A program made the position numbers and the translations under genes. The notes under the pieces were generated by a model. It saw only the letters and a program-made list of their open reading frames with translations. It ran no database searches and was not told where the DNA came from. This document shows, in pieces, positions 7,700-16,200 of a stretch of 64,000 nt of DNA (positions are counted from its first letter, which is position 1; each line of letters begins with the position of its first letter). This stretch comes from Gammaproteobacteria bacterium (GTDB lineage Bacteria; Pseudomonadota; Gammaproteobacteria; Ga0077536). The DNA lies in assembly GCA_024235015.1 (NCBI GenBank), contig JACKNG010000001.1:682001-746000 (forward strand). The letters are read 5' to 3'.

Positions 7700-8491
7700 A
7701 TGAGCTACGAGACCATCAGCATCGCGCGCGAAGGCGCCATCGACTGGCTGACCCTCGATCGCCCCGATCGACTGAATGCCATCAACCCGCGCATGTGCGA
7801 CGAGCTGACCGAATACTTCCAGGCCCTGCGCAGCGACGAACGCGTGCGCGTGGTCATCCTGCGCGGCGCCGGCCGCGCATTCTGCGCCGGTTACGACCTG
7901 CGCGCCGCCGACGGCGTCAACGCCAGCACGGTGTCGGGCATGCGCGCGCAGAAACAGGTCAGCCAGGTGTTCATCGCCATGCGCCGCTGTCCGCAACCGA
8001 TCATCTGCCTCGCCCACGGCGCCGCCACCGGCGGCGGCTTTGCCTTCGTGCTGGCCTCGGACGTGCGCATCATCACCCCGGCCACGCGCATGAACGTGGC
8101 CATGATCAAGGTCGGCATGAGCGGCTGCGACGTCGGCATCAGCTACTTCCTGCCGCGCTCGGTCGGCCAGTCGGTGGCGGCGGAGCTGATGATGACCGGC
8201 CGTTTCCTCGAACCGGCGCGCGCCGAGCGGCTCGGCCTGGTCTCGGCCGTGGTCGAGGAGGACCAGCTCGCCGAAACCGGCCGTGCCATGGCGCGCGACA
8301 TGCTGGCGACCGCGCCGCTCGGGCTGCGCCTGACCAAGGAAGGCCTCAACATGGCGATCGACGCGCCCAGCCTCGAGGCCGCCGCCGCGCTCGAGGATCG
8401 CGGACAGATCCTGTGCGCCTCGGCCGGGCTGTTCAGCGAGGGCATCGCCGCCTTCCTCGAGAAACGGCCCGCCGAGTACGGCGACGACTGA
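7700..8491 (+). CDS. Enoyl-CoA hydratase/isomerase family protein
   Basis: This is a 263-residue crotonase-fold protein. Visible family motifs are the AFCAGYDL oxyanion segment near residue 59, the HGAATGGGF segment around residue 104 that forms the second oxyanion residue, and the RAERLGLVSAVV helix after residue 170. Crotonases act on acyl-CoA thioesters. In the stretch around residues 130-150, where hydratases carry two catalytic glutamates, I read KVGMSGCDVGIS, which lacks the usual glutamate pattern, so the reaction may not be a standard hydration. Spacing to both neighbours is short (19 and 13 bp). Confidence 0.88.
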   Translation: MSYETISIAREGAIDWLTLDRPDRLNAINPRMCDELTEYFQALRSDERVRVVILRGAGRAFCAGYDLRAADGVNASTVSGMRAQKQVSQVFIAMRRCPQPIICLAHGAATGGGFAFVLASDVRIITPATRMNVAMIKVGMSGCDVGISYFLPRSVGQSVAAELMMTGRFLEPARAERLGLVSAVVEEDQLAETGRAMARDMLATAPLGLRLTKEGLNMAIDAPSLEAAAALEDRGQILCASAGLFSEGIAAFLEKRPAEYGDD

Positions 8492-8504
8492 GCGGACGTC
8501 CACC

Positions 8505-8894
8505 GTGGCAGTCGCCGGCAACGCCCGCTATCTCAACCTCGCGACCTGGCGCCGCGACGGCCGCGAGGTGCGCACCCCGGTGTGGTTCGCGTTGCTCGAT
8601 GGCCGCTATTACTGCTTCAGCGCGGACGATGCCGGCAAGGTCAAGCGCCTGCGCAACAGCGACCGCGCGGCCATCGCCCACTGTAATGCGCGCGGCGGGG
8701 TGCTCGGTGCCTGGCAACCGGCCCGCGCGACCCTGGTAGACGAACCTGCCCGTGAGCAGGCCGCCTACCGCGCGCTGCGCGCCAAGTACGGCTGGCAGAT
8801 GGCCCTGCTCGACCTGCTCGCCCGCCTCGGCGGTCGCTACGAGCGCCGCGCGATGATCGAGATCGTGACCGTGGACGACCTGCCGCAGCACTGA
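8505..8894 (+). CDS. PPOX-type flavin/F420-binding family protein
   Basis: This is a 129-residue protein that starts with GTG at 8505. It has the compact split-barrel pattern of the pyridoxamine-5-phosphate-oxidase-like family: an opening strand RYLNLATWRRDG, the REVRTPVWF strand and a DAGKVKRLRN phosphate-binding segment. The T-x-R-x-DGR-V-TPVWF type opening resembles the subgroup often called PPOX-class F420-dependent enzymes, in which the cofactor may be F420, FMN or haem. It is the last gene of the GST/hydratase run. The cofactor and substrate cannot be told from sequence alone. Confidence 0.8.
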   Translation: MAVAGNARYLNLATWRRDGREVRTPVWFALLDGRYYCFSADDAGKVKRLRNSDRAAIAHCNARGGVLGAWQPARATLVDEPAREQAAYRALRAKYGWQMALLDLLARLGGRYERRAMIEIVTVDDLPQH

Positions 8895-8921
8895 AGACGG
8901 CGCCCCGCGAGGTGCGTTCCA

Positions 8922-8963
8922 TTCTTGATAGTTAGGTGCAATAATTAGTCCTAACTACAAGAA
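8922..8963. promoter_or_regulatory. AT-rich imperfect inverted repeat, possible operator
   Basis: The arms TTCTTGATAGTTAGG (8922-8936) and CCTAACTACAAGAA (8950-8963) are complementary except for one extra A, around a 13-nt AT-rich spacer. The low GC against the surrounding DNA and the lack of a following T tract fit a dimeric regulator site better than a terminator. It begins 27 bp after a stop codon and about 310 bp before the next start. Confidence 0.5.
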
Positions 8964-9181
8964 ATATATCGGTTCTTGACCGACCTTTCCGGGGAAACCA
9001 GGGTGGACGTCGAAGCCCGGCCTCGCCGCTGCACGCCGCTCGCCGACGGCCAGCCGCGCCCGCGCACAGCGCCAGGTTCCGTGCGAAGCCGCACTGAGCG
9101 GCGCGCCCGAACGCTTGCGACCCGCGGCCCGGCAAGGCCGCGCCCCGGGACCGCGCGTGACGACGCGTTCGACAACGACAA

Positions 9182-9201
9182 CACCGGCACGGAAGCCGGT
9201 G
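9182..9201 (+). repeat. Short hairpin in the leader of the coiled-coil gene
   Basis: Perfect 7-bp stem CACCGGC / GCCGGTG with a 6-nt loop (ACGGAA), about 70 nt before the start codon at 9272. Confidence 0.4.
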
Positions 9202-9225
9202 ACGAAACAGCCCGCTCGACCACAC

Positions 9226-9246
9226 CTGCCCCCCATCGCGGGGCAG
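9226..9246 (+). repeat. Second leader hairpin next to the ribosome-binding site
   Basis: Perfect 7-bp stem CTGCCCC / GGGGCAG with a 7-nt loop. It ends about 8 nt before the likely Shine-Dalgarno sequence CGGAGG at 9254-9259, so it could affect translation of the next gene. Confidence 0.4.
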
Positions 9247-9271
9247 TACACACGCGGAGGCCGCGCGGACG

Positions 9272-9892
9272 ATGAATGACCACCAGGAACCCGACCATCG
9301 AGGCATGACCGCCACCGCTCGCGCGCTGGCCGACATCGTCGCCGACCTGTCACAGCAGCGCGACGCCCGCGACCAACGCTCGCCGGCCGAGCGCGCGCTC
9401 GACCGAGACCCTGCCGATGACGCGTCACCGCCGAGCACGGCGGGTGCGGCGGCGATGCCGTCCGACGCGTTTCTCGCCACCCTGCTCGCCGATGTCGGCA
9501 AGCGCATCGACGACGAGGTCGAGCGCCGGGTGAGCCTCCGCACGGCCGCCGTCGAAGCGGACTACCGCAGCAAGCTCCAGCGCCTGCGTGCGCTCACCAA
9601 CGAGGAAATCCGTCTGCGCGAGGCCGCCGTGCGGCGCGCGGTCGCGCGAGAGAACCAGGACACGGCGCAACTGCTGCGCGGCTACTACGAGCAGCTGATG
9701 GCGCTCGCCGACACCATCGCTCGCCAGAAAGCGCAGCTGGTCGAGGCGCGGCGCCAGTTCGAGCACAAGCTCGCCTCGGCCGACCGTCTCTACCGCGACA
9801 TCGAGGACATGCGCCGCCTGCTCGACGAGCAGATCACCTACCTCGACCAGCAGCCCATCGAGGAACCGCCGCGCCTGTCGCTCTCGTTGTGA
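9272..9892 (+). CDS. Predicted coiled-coil protein of unknown function
   Basis: This 206-residue protein starts with ATG at 9272 after a good CGGAGG ribosome-binding site. I do not recognise a family. Residues 1-65 are polar and rich in Asp, Ala, Arg and Pro, as in disordered sequence. From about residue 75 to 190 it is almost uninterrupted charged helix with Leu/Ala heptad-like spacing, as in a long coiled coil. The C-terminus is Pro/Leu/Ser-rich and short. There is no signal peptide or membrane segment. It sits alone between a structured 377-bp leader region and a convergent LLM oxidoreductase gene only 15 bp downstream. Confidence 0.7.
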   Translation: MNDHQEPDHRGMTATARALADIVADLSQQRDARDQRSPAERALDRDPADDASPPSTAGAAAMPSDAFLATLLADVGKRIDDEVERRVSLRTAAVEADYRSKLQRLRALTNEEIRLREAAVRRAVARENQDTAQLLRGYYEQLMALADTIARQKAQLVEARRQFEHKLASADRLYRDIEDMRRLLDEQITYLDQQPIEEPPRLSLSL

Positions 9893-9907
9893 CCGGCGCG
9901 GCCGCGT

Positions 9908-10924
9908 TCAGGCGTGGATGGCCTGGACCAGTTCGCTCCAGCGCGAGAAGTTGCCCTCCCCGCCCATGGTCATGTAGAGCGAGACACGGTCGAGGACACC
10001 GTCGTAGCGTTCGCGCAGGCGCTGCCCGACGGCGCCCGGCTTGTCGATGATGGCAACGTGTTCGAGAAAATCCGCCGGGATGGCCGCGGCCATTTCGGCC
10101 ATCTTGCCTTCGCGCATGAGGCCGTTGAGCTGGCGTGCCAGCGCACCGTGGCCGTGGTACTCGAGCACCGCGGCATAGCTCGGGGTCGAACCGTAGAACG
10201 ACACCTGTCGCCGCACCATGCGCTCCATCTCGTCCATCTCGCCCTGAGTCTCCCCGGTGATGACGAAGACCGGCGAGTAGAGTTCGAGATCCGCGGCCGT
10301 GCGCCCGGCTTTGCGCGCACCGGCATCGAGCGCGGGGCGCACGACGTCCTTCAGGTAGCCCACCGAGTGCATGGGGTGGACGTGGAAACCGTCGGCAACC
10401 TCGCCCGCGGCCTGGCACATGCGCTCGTTGACCCCGGCCAGGTAAATCGGAATGTGCGGGTGGTCGATGGGGCCCGCGTTGAAGAAGTCGTTGATCACCT
10501 TGAAGCGGTAGAACGGCCCCTCGTATCCGGGCCGCGTACCGTTCTGGAAGGTGTCCCAGATCGCCCGCACGCAACGGATGTAGTCGGTCACGCGCGCCGC
10601 CGGGTGATCGAAGGGCATCGAGAAGCGGCGCTCGATGTGGGCGCGCACCTGGGTACCGAGACCGAGGCGCATGCGGCCGCCGGAATCGCGCTGCAGGTCC
10701 CAGGCGATCTGGGCCATCGAAAACGGTGAGCGCGCGAAGGCCACGGCGATGTTGGTGCCGATGCCGAGACGGCTGGTCGCGGCGGCGGCGTGGGCGAGCG
10801 GCAGGAAGGCGTCGCTGCGGGCTTCGAAGGTCCAGGCGCAGTCGAAGCCCTGGGCCTCGAGTTCGCGCGCCTGGGCGGCGACGTCGGCGGGCGCCGCGGC
10901 CGCCAGCAAGGTATCGATTTTCAT
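9908..10924 (-). CDS. LLM-class F420-dependent oxidoreductase
   Basis: This is a 338-residue protein of the luciferase-like monooxygenase superfamily (TIM barrel). Family traits are the MKID start strand, the GFDCAW segment near residue 25, RLGIGTN..VAFARSP near residue 55, GR-RLGLGTQV near residue 85 and the IPIYLAGVN strand near 160. The overall pattern, especially AFARSPF and GLGTQVRAH, fits the F420-dependent branch seen in actinobacteria and some proteobacteria rather than bacterial luciferase. Whether this organism makes F420 cannot be told here. It is transcribed toward the coiled-coil gene and has a 261-bp upstream gap with no obvious gene. Confidence 0.85.
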   Translation of the reverse strand: MKIDTLLAAAAPADVAAQARELEAQGFDCAWTFEARSDAFLPLAHAAAATSRLGIGTNIAVAFARSPFSMAQIAWDLQRDSGGRMRLGLGTQVRAHIERRFSMPFDHPAARVTDYIRCVRAIWDTFQNGTRPGYEGPFYRFKVINDFFNAGPIDHPHIPIYLAGVNERMCQAAGEVADGFHVHPMHSVGYLKDVVRPALDAGARKAGRTAADLELYSPVFVITGETQGEMDEMERMVRRQVSFYGSTPSYAAVLEYHGHGALARQLNGLMREGKMAEMAAAIPADFLEHVAIIDKPGAVGQRLRERYDGVLDRVSLYMTMGGEGNFSRWSELVQAIHA

Positions 10925-11185
10925 GGCTAGCTCCGTGTCGGGCCGGCGGCAGTGCCGCCGGGATTGGCATTAGCAGGCGGGGGAAGAACTACGGTGGAGG
11001 TCGTGCACGGCGTTGCGCGTTACGCAGGGCATCCTGCCCAGCGCCCTGCGGGCCGGCCGGACGGCCGTTCGATTGCGCGCCCGGTGAAACCGTCTCGCCG
11101 CCGGTCCTGGTCGATCCGCCTGGACTCCGGTCCTCGTCTCGCGCGTTTGTCCACATCCTGCCTCGCCACGCTTTTCACCGGTCGG

Positions 11186-12262
11186 TCAGGCGTCGGTACC
11201 ACCCACCACCGGGTGGCCCTGGGCGCGCCAGCGCAGCATGCCGCCGGCGAGGTTGGCGACGGCGGAGATGCCGGCGCGCTTGAGTACGACGGTGGCGTGG
11301 GCCGAGCGTCCGCCGGCGCGGCACACCGCCACCACCGGGCGCTCGCGGTCGATCTCGTCGAGCCGTTCGCTGAGCGTACCGAGCGGAATCAGGCGGGCGC
11401 CTTCGATGTGGCCGAGCGGCCCGTCGAACTCGTCCGCTTCGCGCACGTCGACGACCTGGACCGCGTCGCCGATTTCCTCCAGCGACTGCGGCTCGATCTC
11501 CCAGATCCCGGCAAAGGTGTAGCGCAGCGGCGCCCAGCTGGGCGCCGCTTCGGGCATGCTGCCGTCGGCCGGTCGACCACACTTGAGGTTGGCCGGCAGG
11601 GCGAGGTCGATCTTGCGCGGATGGGGCAGGCCGAGGTTGGCCATGTAGCCGACGAAATCGCGTTCCGCGATATCGCCGCCGAGACGCGGGTTGAAACGTT
11701 TCTCTTCGCCGACGCTGGTCATGGTCAGGCCGTTGTAATCGTGGGCCGGATAGAGCCGGGTCTGCTCGGGCAGGGACAGGATCTGGGTCCACACCGAGCG
11801 GTACAGCCGGGCCGGGTCACCCTGCTGGAAATCGGTGCGACCACAGGAGCGGATCATCAGGGCATCGCCGGTGAAGGCCATCGACTCGTCGTCGAGTACG
11901 TAGGTCACGCAGCCGTCGGTGTGGCCCGGGGTCTCACGGACTTCGAGGTAACGTTCGCCGAAGGCGACGCGATCGCCCTGAGCGAGGTAGCGGTCGGCGC
12001 CGTCGACGCCGCTGTGCGCCGAGATGCCGATGGCCGCGCCACTGCGCTGTTTGAGCAGCCACGCGCTGGTCACGTGGTCGGCGTGGCAGTGGGTATCGAG
12101 GACGCAGCGCAGGGTGAGGCCGAGTTCGCGCAGCAGTGCCGTGTCACGTTCGATCTGCTCGAACACCGGGTCGATGATGACGGCCTCCCCGGAGCTGCCG
12201 TCACCGAGCAGGTAGGTGTAGGTCGAGGACTCTTGATCGAACAACTGGCGGAAAATGAGCAT
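11186..12262 (-). CDS. Persulfide dioxygenase (ETHE1-like) - rhodanese fusion
   Basis: This is a 358-residue two-domain enzyme. The N-terminal metallo-beta-lactamase fold has THCHADH near residue 60, GHTDG near 110 and a later GDAL metal-site motif, as in ETHE1-type sulfur dioxygenases, which oxidise glutathione persulfide to sulfite with a mononuclear iron. A rhodanese domain follows from about residue 260, with the active-site loop CRAGGRS (Cys at about 322), which can move sulfane sulfur. Such fusions let one protein pass persulfide sulfur between sites. I use the ATG at 12262, which begins the conserved MLIFRQLFD strand; a GTG at 12325 would add 21 residues of no clear family match. Confidence 0.9.
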   Translation of the reverse strand: MLIFRQLFDQESSTYTYLLGDGSSGEAVIIDPVFEQIERDTALLRELGLTLRCVLDTHCHADHVTSAWLLKQRSGAAIGISAHSGVDGADRYLAQGDRVAFGERYLEVRETPGHTDGCVTYVLDDESMAFTGDALMIRSCGRTDFQQGDPARLYRSVWTQILSLPEQTRLYPAHDYNGLTMTSVGEEKRFNPRLGGDIAERDFVGYMANLGLPHPRKIDLALPANLKCGRPADGSMPEAAPSWAPLRYTFAGIWEIEPQSLEEIGDAVQVVDVREADEFDGPLGHIEGARLIPLGTLSERLDEIDRERPVVAVCRAGGRSAHATVVLKRAGISAVANLAGGMLRWRAQGHPVVGGTDA

Positions 12263-12357
12263 GGGCGGACATCCGGGCTTCGCGCCGCTGACTGCGGACG
12301 CGCCGATTCTATGCAAGTCCGCCACGCCGGGAAACGCCGGCGCCGCAACCGCCGTGC

Positions 12358-13014
12358 TCAGCCGCGTGGTTTGCGCGACGCGCCGTCGATCTTGCTGAGA
12401 TAGCGATTGAGCGAGATCAGCAGGTCGAGCCCGCCGCCACCGGCGATGAGACGTTCCGCCGTGGCCTCGAGCCGTTCCTGGTGGCTGCGCGCGAGGTAGC
12501 GCAGGACCTCGAAGGCCTCGCTGTCGGACAGTCCGAAGCGTTCCATCACGATGCCGACGGCGATGCTGATCGACTTGCGGTCTTCGAAATCGGACGACAG
12601 GCGCTCGACCGACTTGAGCAGCTTGCCCATCTCGCTGGAGCGCGATACCGCGGTCTCCACCGCGGCGATGAGTTGCTCCATGCCGACCGGCTTGATCAGG
12701 TAGGTCAGCGCCCCGCCGCGGGCGGCGCGCTGGTAGGCCTCGGCCTCGGTCTGGCCGGTGAGATGAATGTAGGGCAGCGCGTACTCCGCCATCAGGCTGT
12801 GGCCGAACTCGACGCCATCGGCGTCGGGCAGACCGATGTCGACGATGGCGAGATCGAACGCGTGCTCGCCGAGATGGGTGCGCGCCTCCGCGGCGCTGTG
12901 CGCCGTCGTCACCTCGTAGCCAGCCATGCGCAGCGCCTGGGTCACGAACCTAAGGAGCGGCTCGTCGTCCTCGACGACAAGGACGGCGGGGGCGGTTTTC
13001 TTGGGGTTGGACAT
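12358..13014 (-). CDS. Response regulator with REC and ANTAR domains
   Basis: This is a 218-residue protein. Residues 10-125 form a receiver domain with acidic pocket E15-D16-D17, phospho-acceptor D59 and the conserved Lys in YLIKP near 108. Residues about 140-200 form a helical ANTAR domain (SISIAVGIVMERFGLS..EAFEVLRYLA), which binds RNA hairpins and prevents transcription termination in AmiR/NasT-type regulators. Its partner kinase is probably the multi-PAS histidine kinase upstream on the same strand, 198 bp away. The target transcripts are unknown; I did not find an obvious ANTAR-type two-hairpin leader in this window. Confidence 0.92.
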   Translation of the reverse strand: MSNPKKTAPAVLVVEDDEPLLRFVTQALRMAGYEVTTAHSAAEARTHLGEHAFDLAIVDIGLPDADGVEFGHSLMAEYALPYIHLTGQTEAEAYQRAARGGALTYLIKPVGMEQLIAAVETAVSRSSEMGKLLKSVERLSSDFEDRKSISIAVGIVMERFGLSDSEAFEVLRYLARSHQERLEATAERLIAGGGGLDLLISLNRYLSKIDGASRKPRG

Positions 13015-13212
13015 GGTTGGAACCGCTGGGGGTCGGCGCGCGCCGCGGGTGGCCGCCGACGCTCGGCTGTGATGGGTGTCGTGTCACGGCGCCGGGTCGT
13101 GGGGCACGTGCTCGGCGAGCGGCGATTGCGGCGGCTCGGTCGGACCGGCGGGACATGGCCGGGCCAGCAATCATGCCCAAGGCCCCAGCGGCAATCAAGC
13201 ATGTCCGCGGCT

Positions 13213-16200
13213 TCACGTACAGGGCAATTCGAGCCAGAACGTGGCCCCTTCGCCAGGCCCGCCGCGCGCCCCGATCGCGCCCCCCATGGCTTCCGCGAGC
13301 TGCTTGCTGAGGGCGAGTCCGAGCCCGATGCCCTCGCTCGAGGTCCGTGCGGTCTCGAGGCGGCGGAACGGCACGAACAGTTGCTCGAGCTCGGTCTCGG
13401 ACAGGCCCGGGCCGGTATCACTCACGCTCAGGCGCAGCACGTGCTCGTGGACGCGGCGCACCTCGACCGTCACCGTACCACCCTCGACGTTGTACTTGAT
13501 GGCGTTGCTCAGCAGGTTGAGCAGGATCTGGCGCACCCGCGTGCGATCGGCGATGGCGTGGCCGGGCGGCGTGCCCGCGCCGTCGGCGCGGCGCATGACG
13601 ATGCCGCGCGCCGCCGCCTGCGCCTGCACCATGGGCAGGCATTCGGTGACCACGCCGTTGACGTCGACCGCCTCGAGCTCGATGCGCAGCTGGCCCATCT
13701 CGATGCGGGTCAGGTCGAGCATCTCGTCGACGATGTCGAGCAGGTGGCGGCCAGCCTTGAGGATCTCGCCGACGTTTTCGCGCGGCCCCTGGGCCAGCGC
13801 CGCCTCCGGGTCGACCAGCAGCAGCTGGGCGAAACCGAGCACGGCGTTGAGGGGCGTGCGCAACTCGTGGCTCATGCGCGAGAGAAACTCCGACTTGGTG
13901 CGACTGGCGCTCTCGGCCTCGTCCTTGAGGCGTCGCAACTCCTGCACGCTGCGCGAATCCGTGATGTCCTCGGTGAAGCCCGCGATACGCGCCAACGCGC
14001 CGCCCTCGCCGCGGATCGGAAAGGCGCGCGTGTGCAGCCAGCGCGGTTCGCCGTCACCGCGCAGGATGCGGTATTCGACGTCGACGGTGCCGGTCGTGAG
14101 CAGGCTTACCCGCGCCCGGCGCAGCATCGGGGCATCGTCTTCGTGCAGGCGATCGAGCCACGGCACGGCGTCCACGGCCTGCTCGACGGGATAACCCCAG
14201 ATGCGCTCGTAGCCGTGCCCCACGTAGACCACTTCGCCACGCTCGGCGTCCATCAACCAGAACAGGTCGCGGGTGTTCTCGGTGATCTGGCGCAGCATCG
14301 CCTCGTTCGCGGCGAGCGCCATCTCGGCCTGCTTGCGCACGGTGATGTCGGTGGTCAGACCGGCGACCAGCGGCGCACCGGGCGAACTGTGCGGCACGAC
14401 GTGGGCCTTTTCCAGCACCCAGCGCTCGCTGCCGTCGGGTCGCAACACGCGGTACTCGGCCTGGTAGTCGCGGCCGTCCTTGAGGTCCTCGAACAGCGGC
14501 GCCATGCGCGCGCGATCGTCGGCGTGCACCCAGCCCAGCCAGCTGGCCGGGTCGCCGCCCGCCTCGTCGATGTCGCGGCCGTAGATCGAGTGGAAGCCGG
14601 GACTCACGTACATCGATTCCGGCCGCCCGACCTCGATCAGCCAGAACACGTCGGCGATGGTCTCGGTGATACGACGCAGGCGTTCTTCGCTGTTCTTGAG
14701 TGCGGACTCGGCCGCCTTCTGCGCGGTGATGTCGCGCACGATGCCGACCATGCGCGCCGGGCGACCGTCGGCGTGGCGCTCGACGCGGGCCTGCGAGAGC
14801 AGGTGCAGCACCCGTCCGCTGGCCAGGCAGGCGCGATGTTCGACGTCGTAGTCCTGCTCGCCCTGCAGGGCCAGGTCGACCCGCTGCAGCACGTAGCCGA
14901 CGTCATCGGGGTGGATGAAACGGGTGTAGGTATCCGCGTCGATCGCGAGATCCTCGTGCTCGAGTTCGAACAGGCGTTTCAACTGGCGCGACCAGTAGAT
15001 CGAACCGCTGTCGACGTCGAGCTCCCACAGGCCGAGCTGGCCGGCACGCTGGGCCTCGGCGAGACGCCGTCCGTGGCGTTCGAGCGCGGCCTCCTGTTCG
15101 ACGCTGTCGGTGACGTCGCTGAGTACGCTGGCGAGCCGGATGCCGGAGCCGTCGGGGGTGCGCACGACGTTCGCCTTGTCATGGATCCAGCGCGTTTGGC
15201 CGCCCGCGCCGACGACGCGGTAGCGGGCCTCGAAACTGCCCCGGGTGAGGGTGCCGGCGAACTGCGCGCGGACGCGTTCGCGATCGTCGCCATGGACGCC
15301 ATCGAGCCAGGTCGCGCCGGCCCGCGCCCCCGGCCACATGCGCTCGACCGCCGGGCTCACGTACAGCCAGTGACGTCGCTCGGCATCGCTGAGCAGGAAG
15401 CCCTCGCTGCTGCCCTCGGTAATCTGTCGTAACAGTGCTTCCTGCTCGCGCACCGCGCGCAGGGCCAGCACGGTGTCGGTGACGTCCATGGCGATGGCGA
15501 TGAAACCGCGCTGGACGCCGTCCTCGACCAGTGGCCTGAACTCGACATGGTGGTAACCGCTGTCGCCGCTACGGTCGCGACGCGCGACGACCTGACCCTG
15601 TACCGCGACCGGGCGCCCCGCCAGCACCGCGGCCAGCGCCGGTGCAATCTGCGCCATGACCTCGCTCGGGAACAGGGCATCGAGCCGCTGGCCGGGGAGC
15701 GTCACGCCGTCCACGCCCATGTACTCGACGAAGGTCTCGTTGGCGAAAATCAGCCGCGTGTCCATGTCGTAGGCGGCCAGCAGCGCTGGCACGGTATCGA
15801 TGACGTTGCGGATCTCGGCGGTTGCGCGCCGTTGCGCGGTATCGGCCACGAGTTGCTCGGTGACGTCCTCCATGAGGGCGATGAAGCCGCCGTTGGCACG
15901 CGCCGGATCGGGCACCAGGTGCACACGCAGGGTGCGCTCCGGGTTGGCGAACAGCGGGTTGTGCCGGGCGTAGTCGAAGCGCAGGAACTCGCCGGCCGCG
16001 GCCCGCCGCAGCAGCGGCCCGGTCAGCTCGAACGCTGCGCCCACGACCTCTTCGACGGGCCGCCCGATGAACCAGGCCTGCGGCTTCTCGTACCACTCCT
16101 CGAAGCGACGGTTGACGTAACGGTAGCGGAGATCCCGGTCGATGTAGGCGACCAGCGCCGGCAGGTGATCAGCCACCGCCCGCATCTCCCACTGCGCCTG

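Larger units (their letters stand above)
8895..9271. other. Intergenic region with inverted repeat and two leader hairpins
   Basis: These 377 bp hold an AT-rich inverted repeat near the left end, then GC-rich sequence with two short hairpins just before the coiled-coil gene. A 99-codon TTG-initiated frame (8976-9275) crosses the region and overlaps the next start by ATGA. Its product would be low-complexity Arg/Pro/Thr-rich, so I do not call it a gene. Confidence 0.6.

Noticed and set aside
8976..9275. A 99-codon plus-strand frame overlapping the coiled-coil gene start by ATGA
   Set aside because: The TTG start lacks a good ribosome-binding site, and the product is low-complexity Arg/Pro/Thr with no family resemblance. 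Translational coupling cannot be excluded.
13015..13212. A small frame between the ANTAR regulator and the kinase that begins like a signal peptide
   Set aside because: The hydrophobic start is short, the rest is Arg/Pro-rich, it runs into the ANTAR gene out of frame, and there is no family resemblance.
12481..15432. A 983-codon plus-strand frame opposite the ANTAR regulator and the multi-PAS kinase
   Set aside because: It has no domain and biased His/Asp/Val/Ala composition, and it is antisense to clear REC, ANTAR, PAS and histidine kinase domains.
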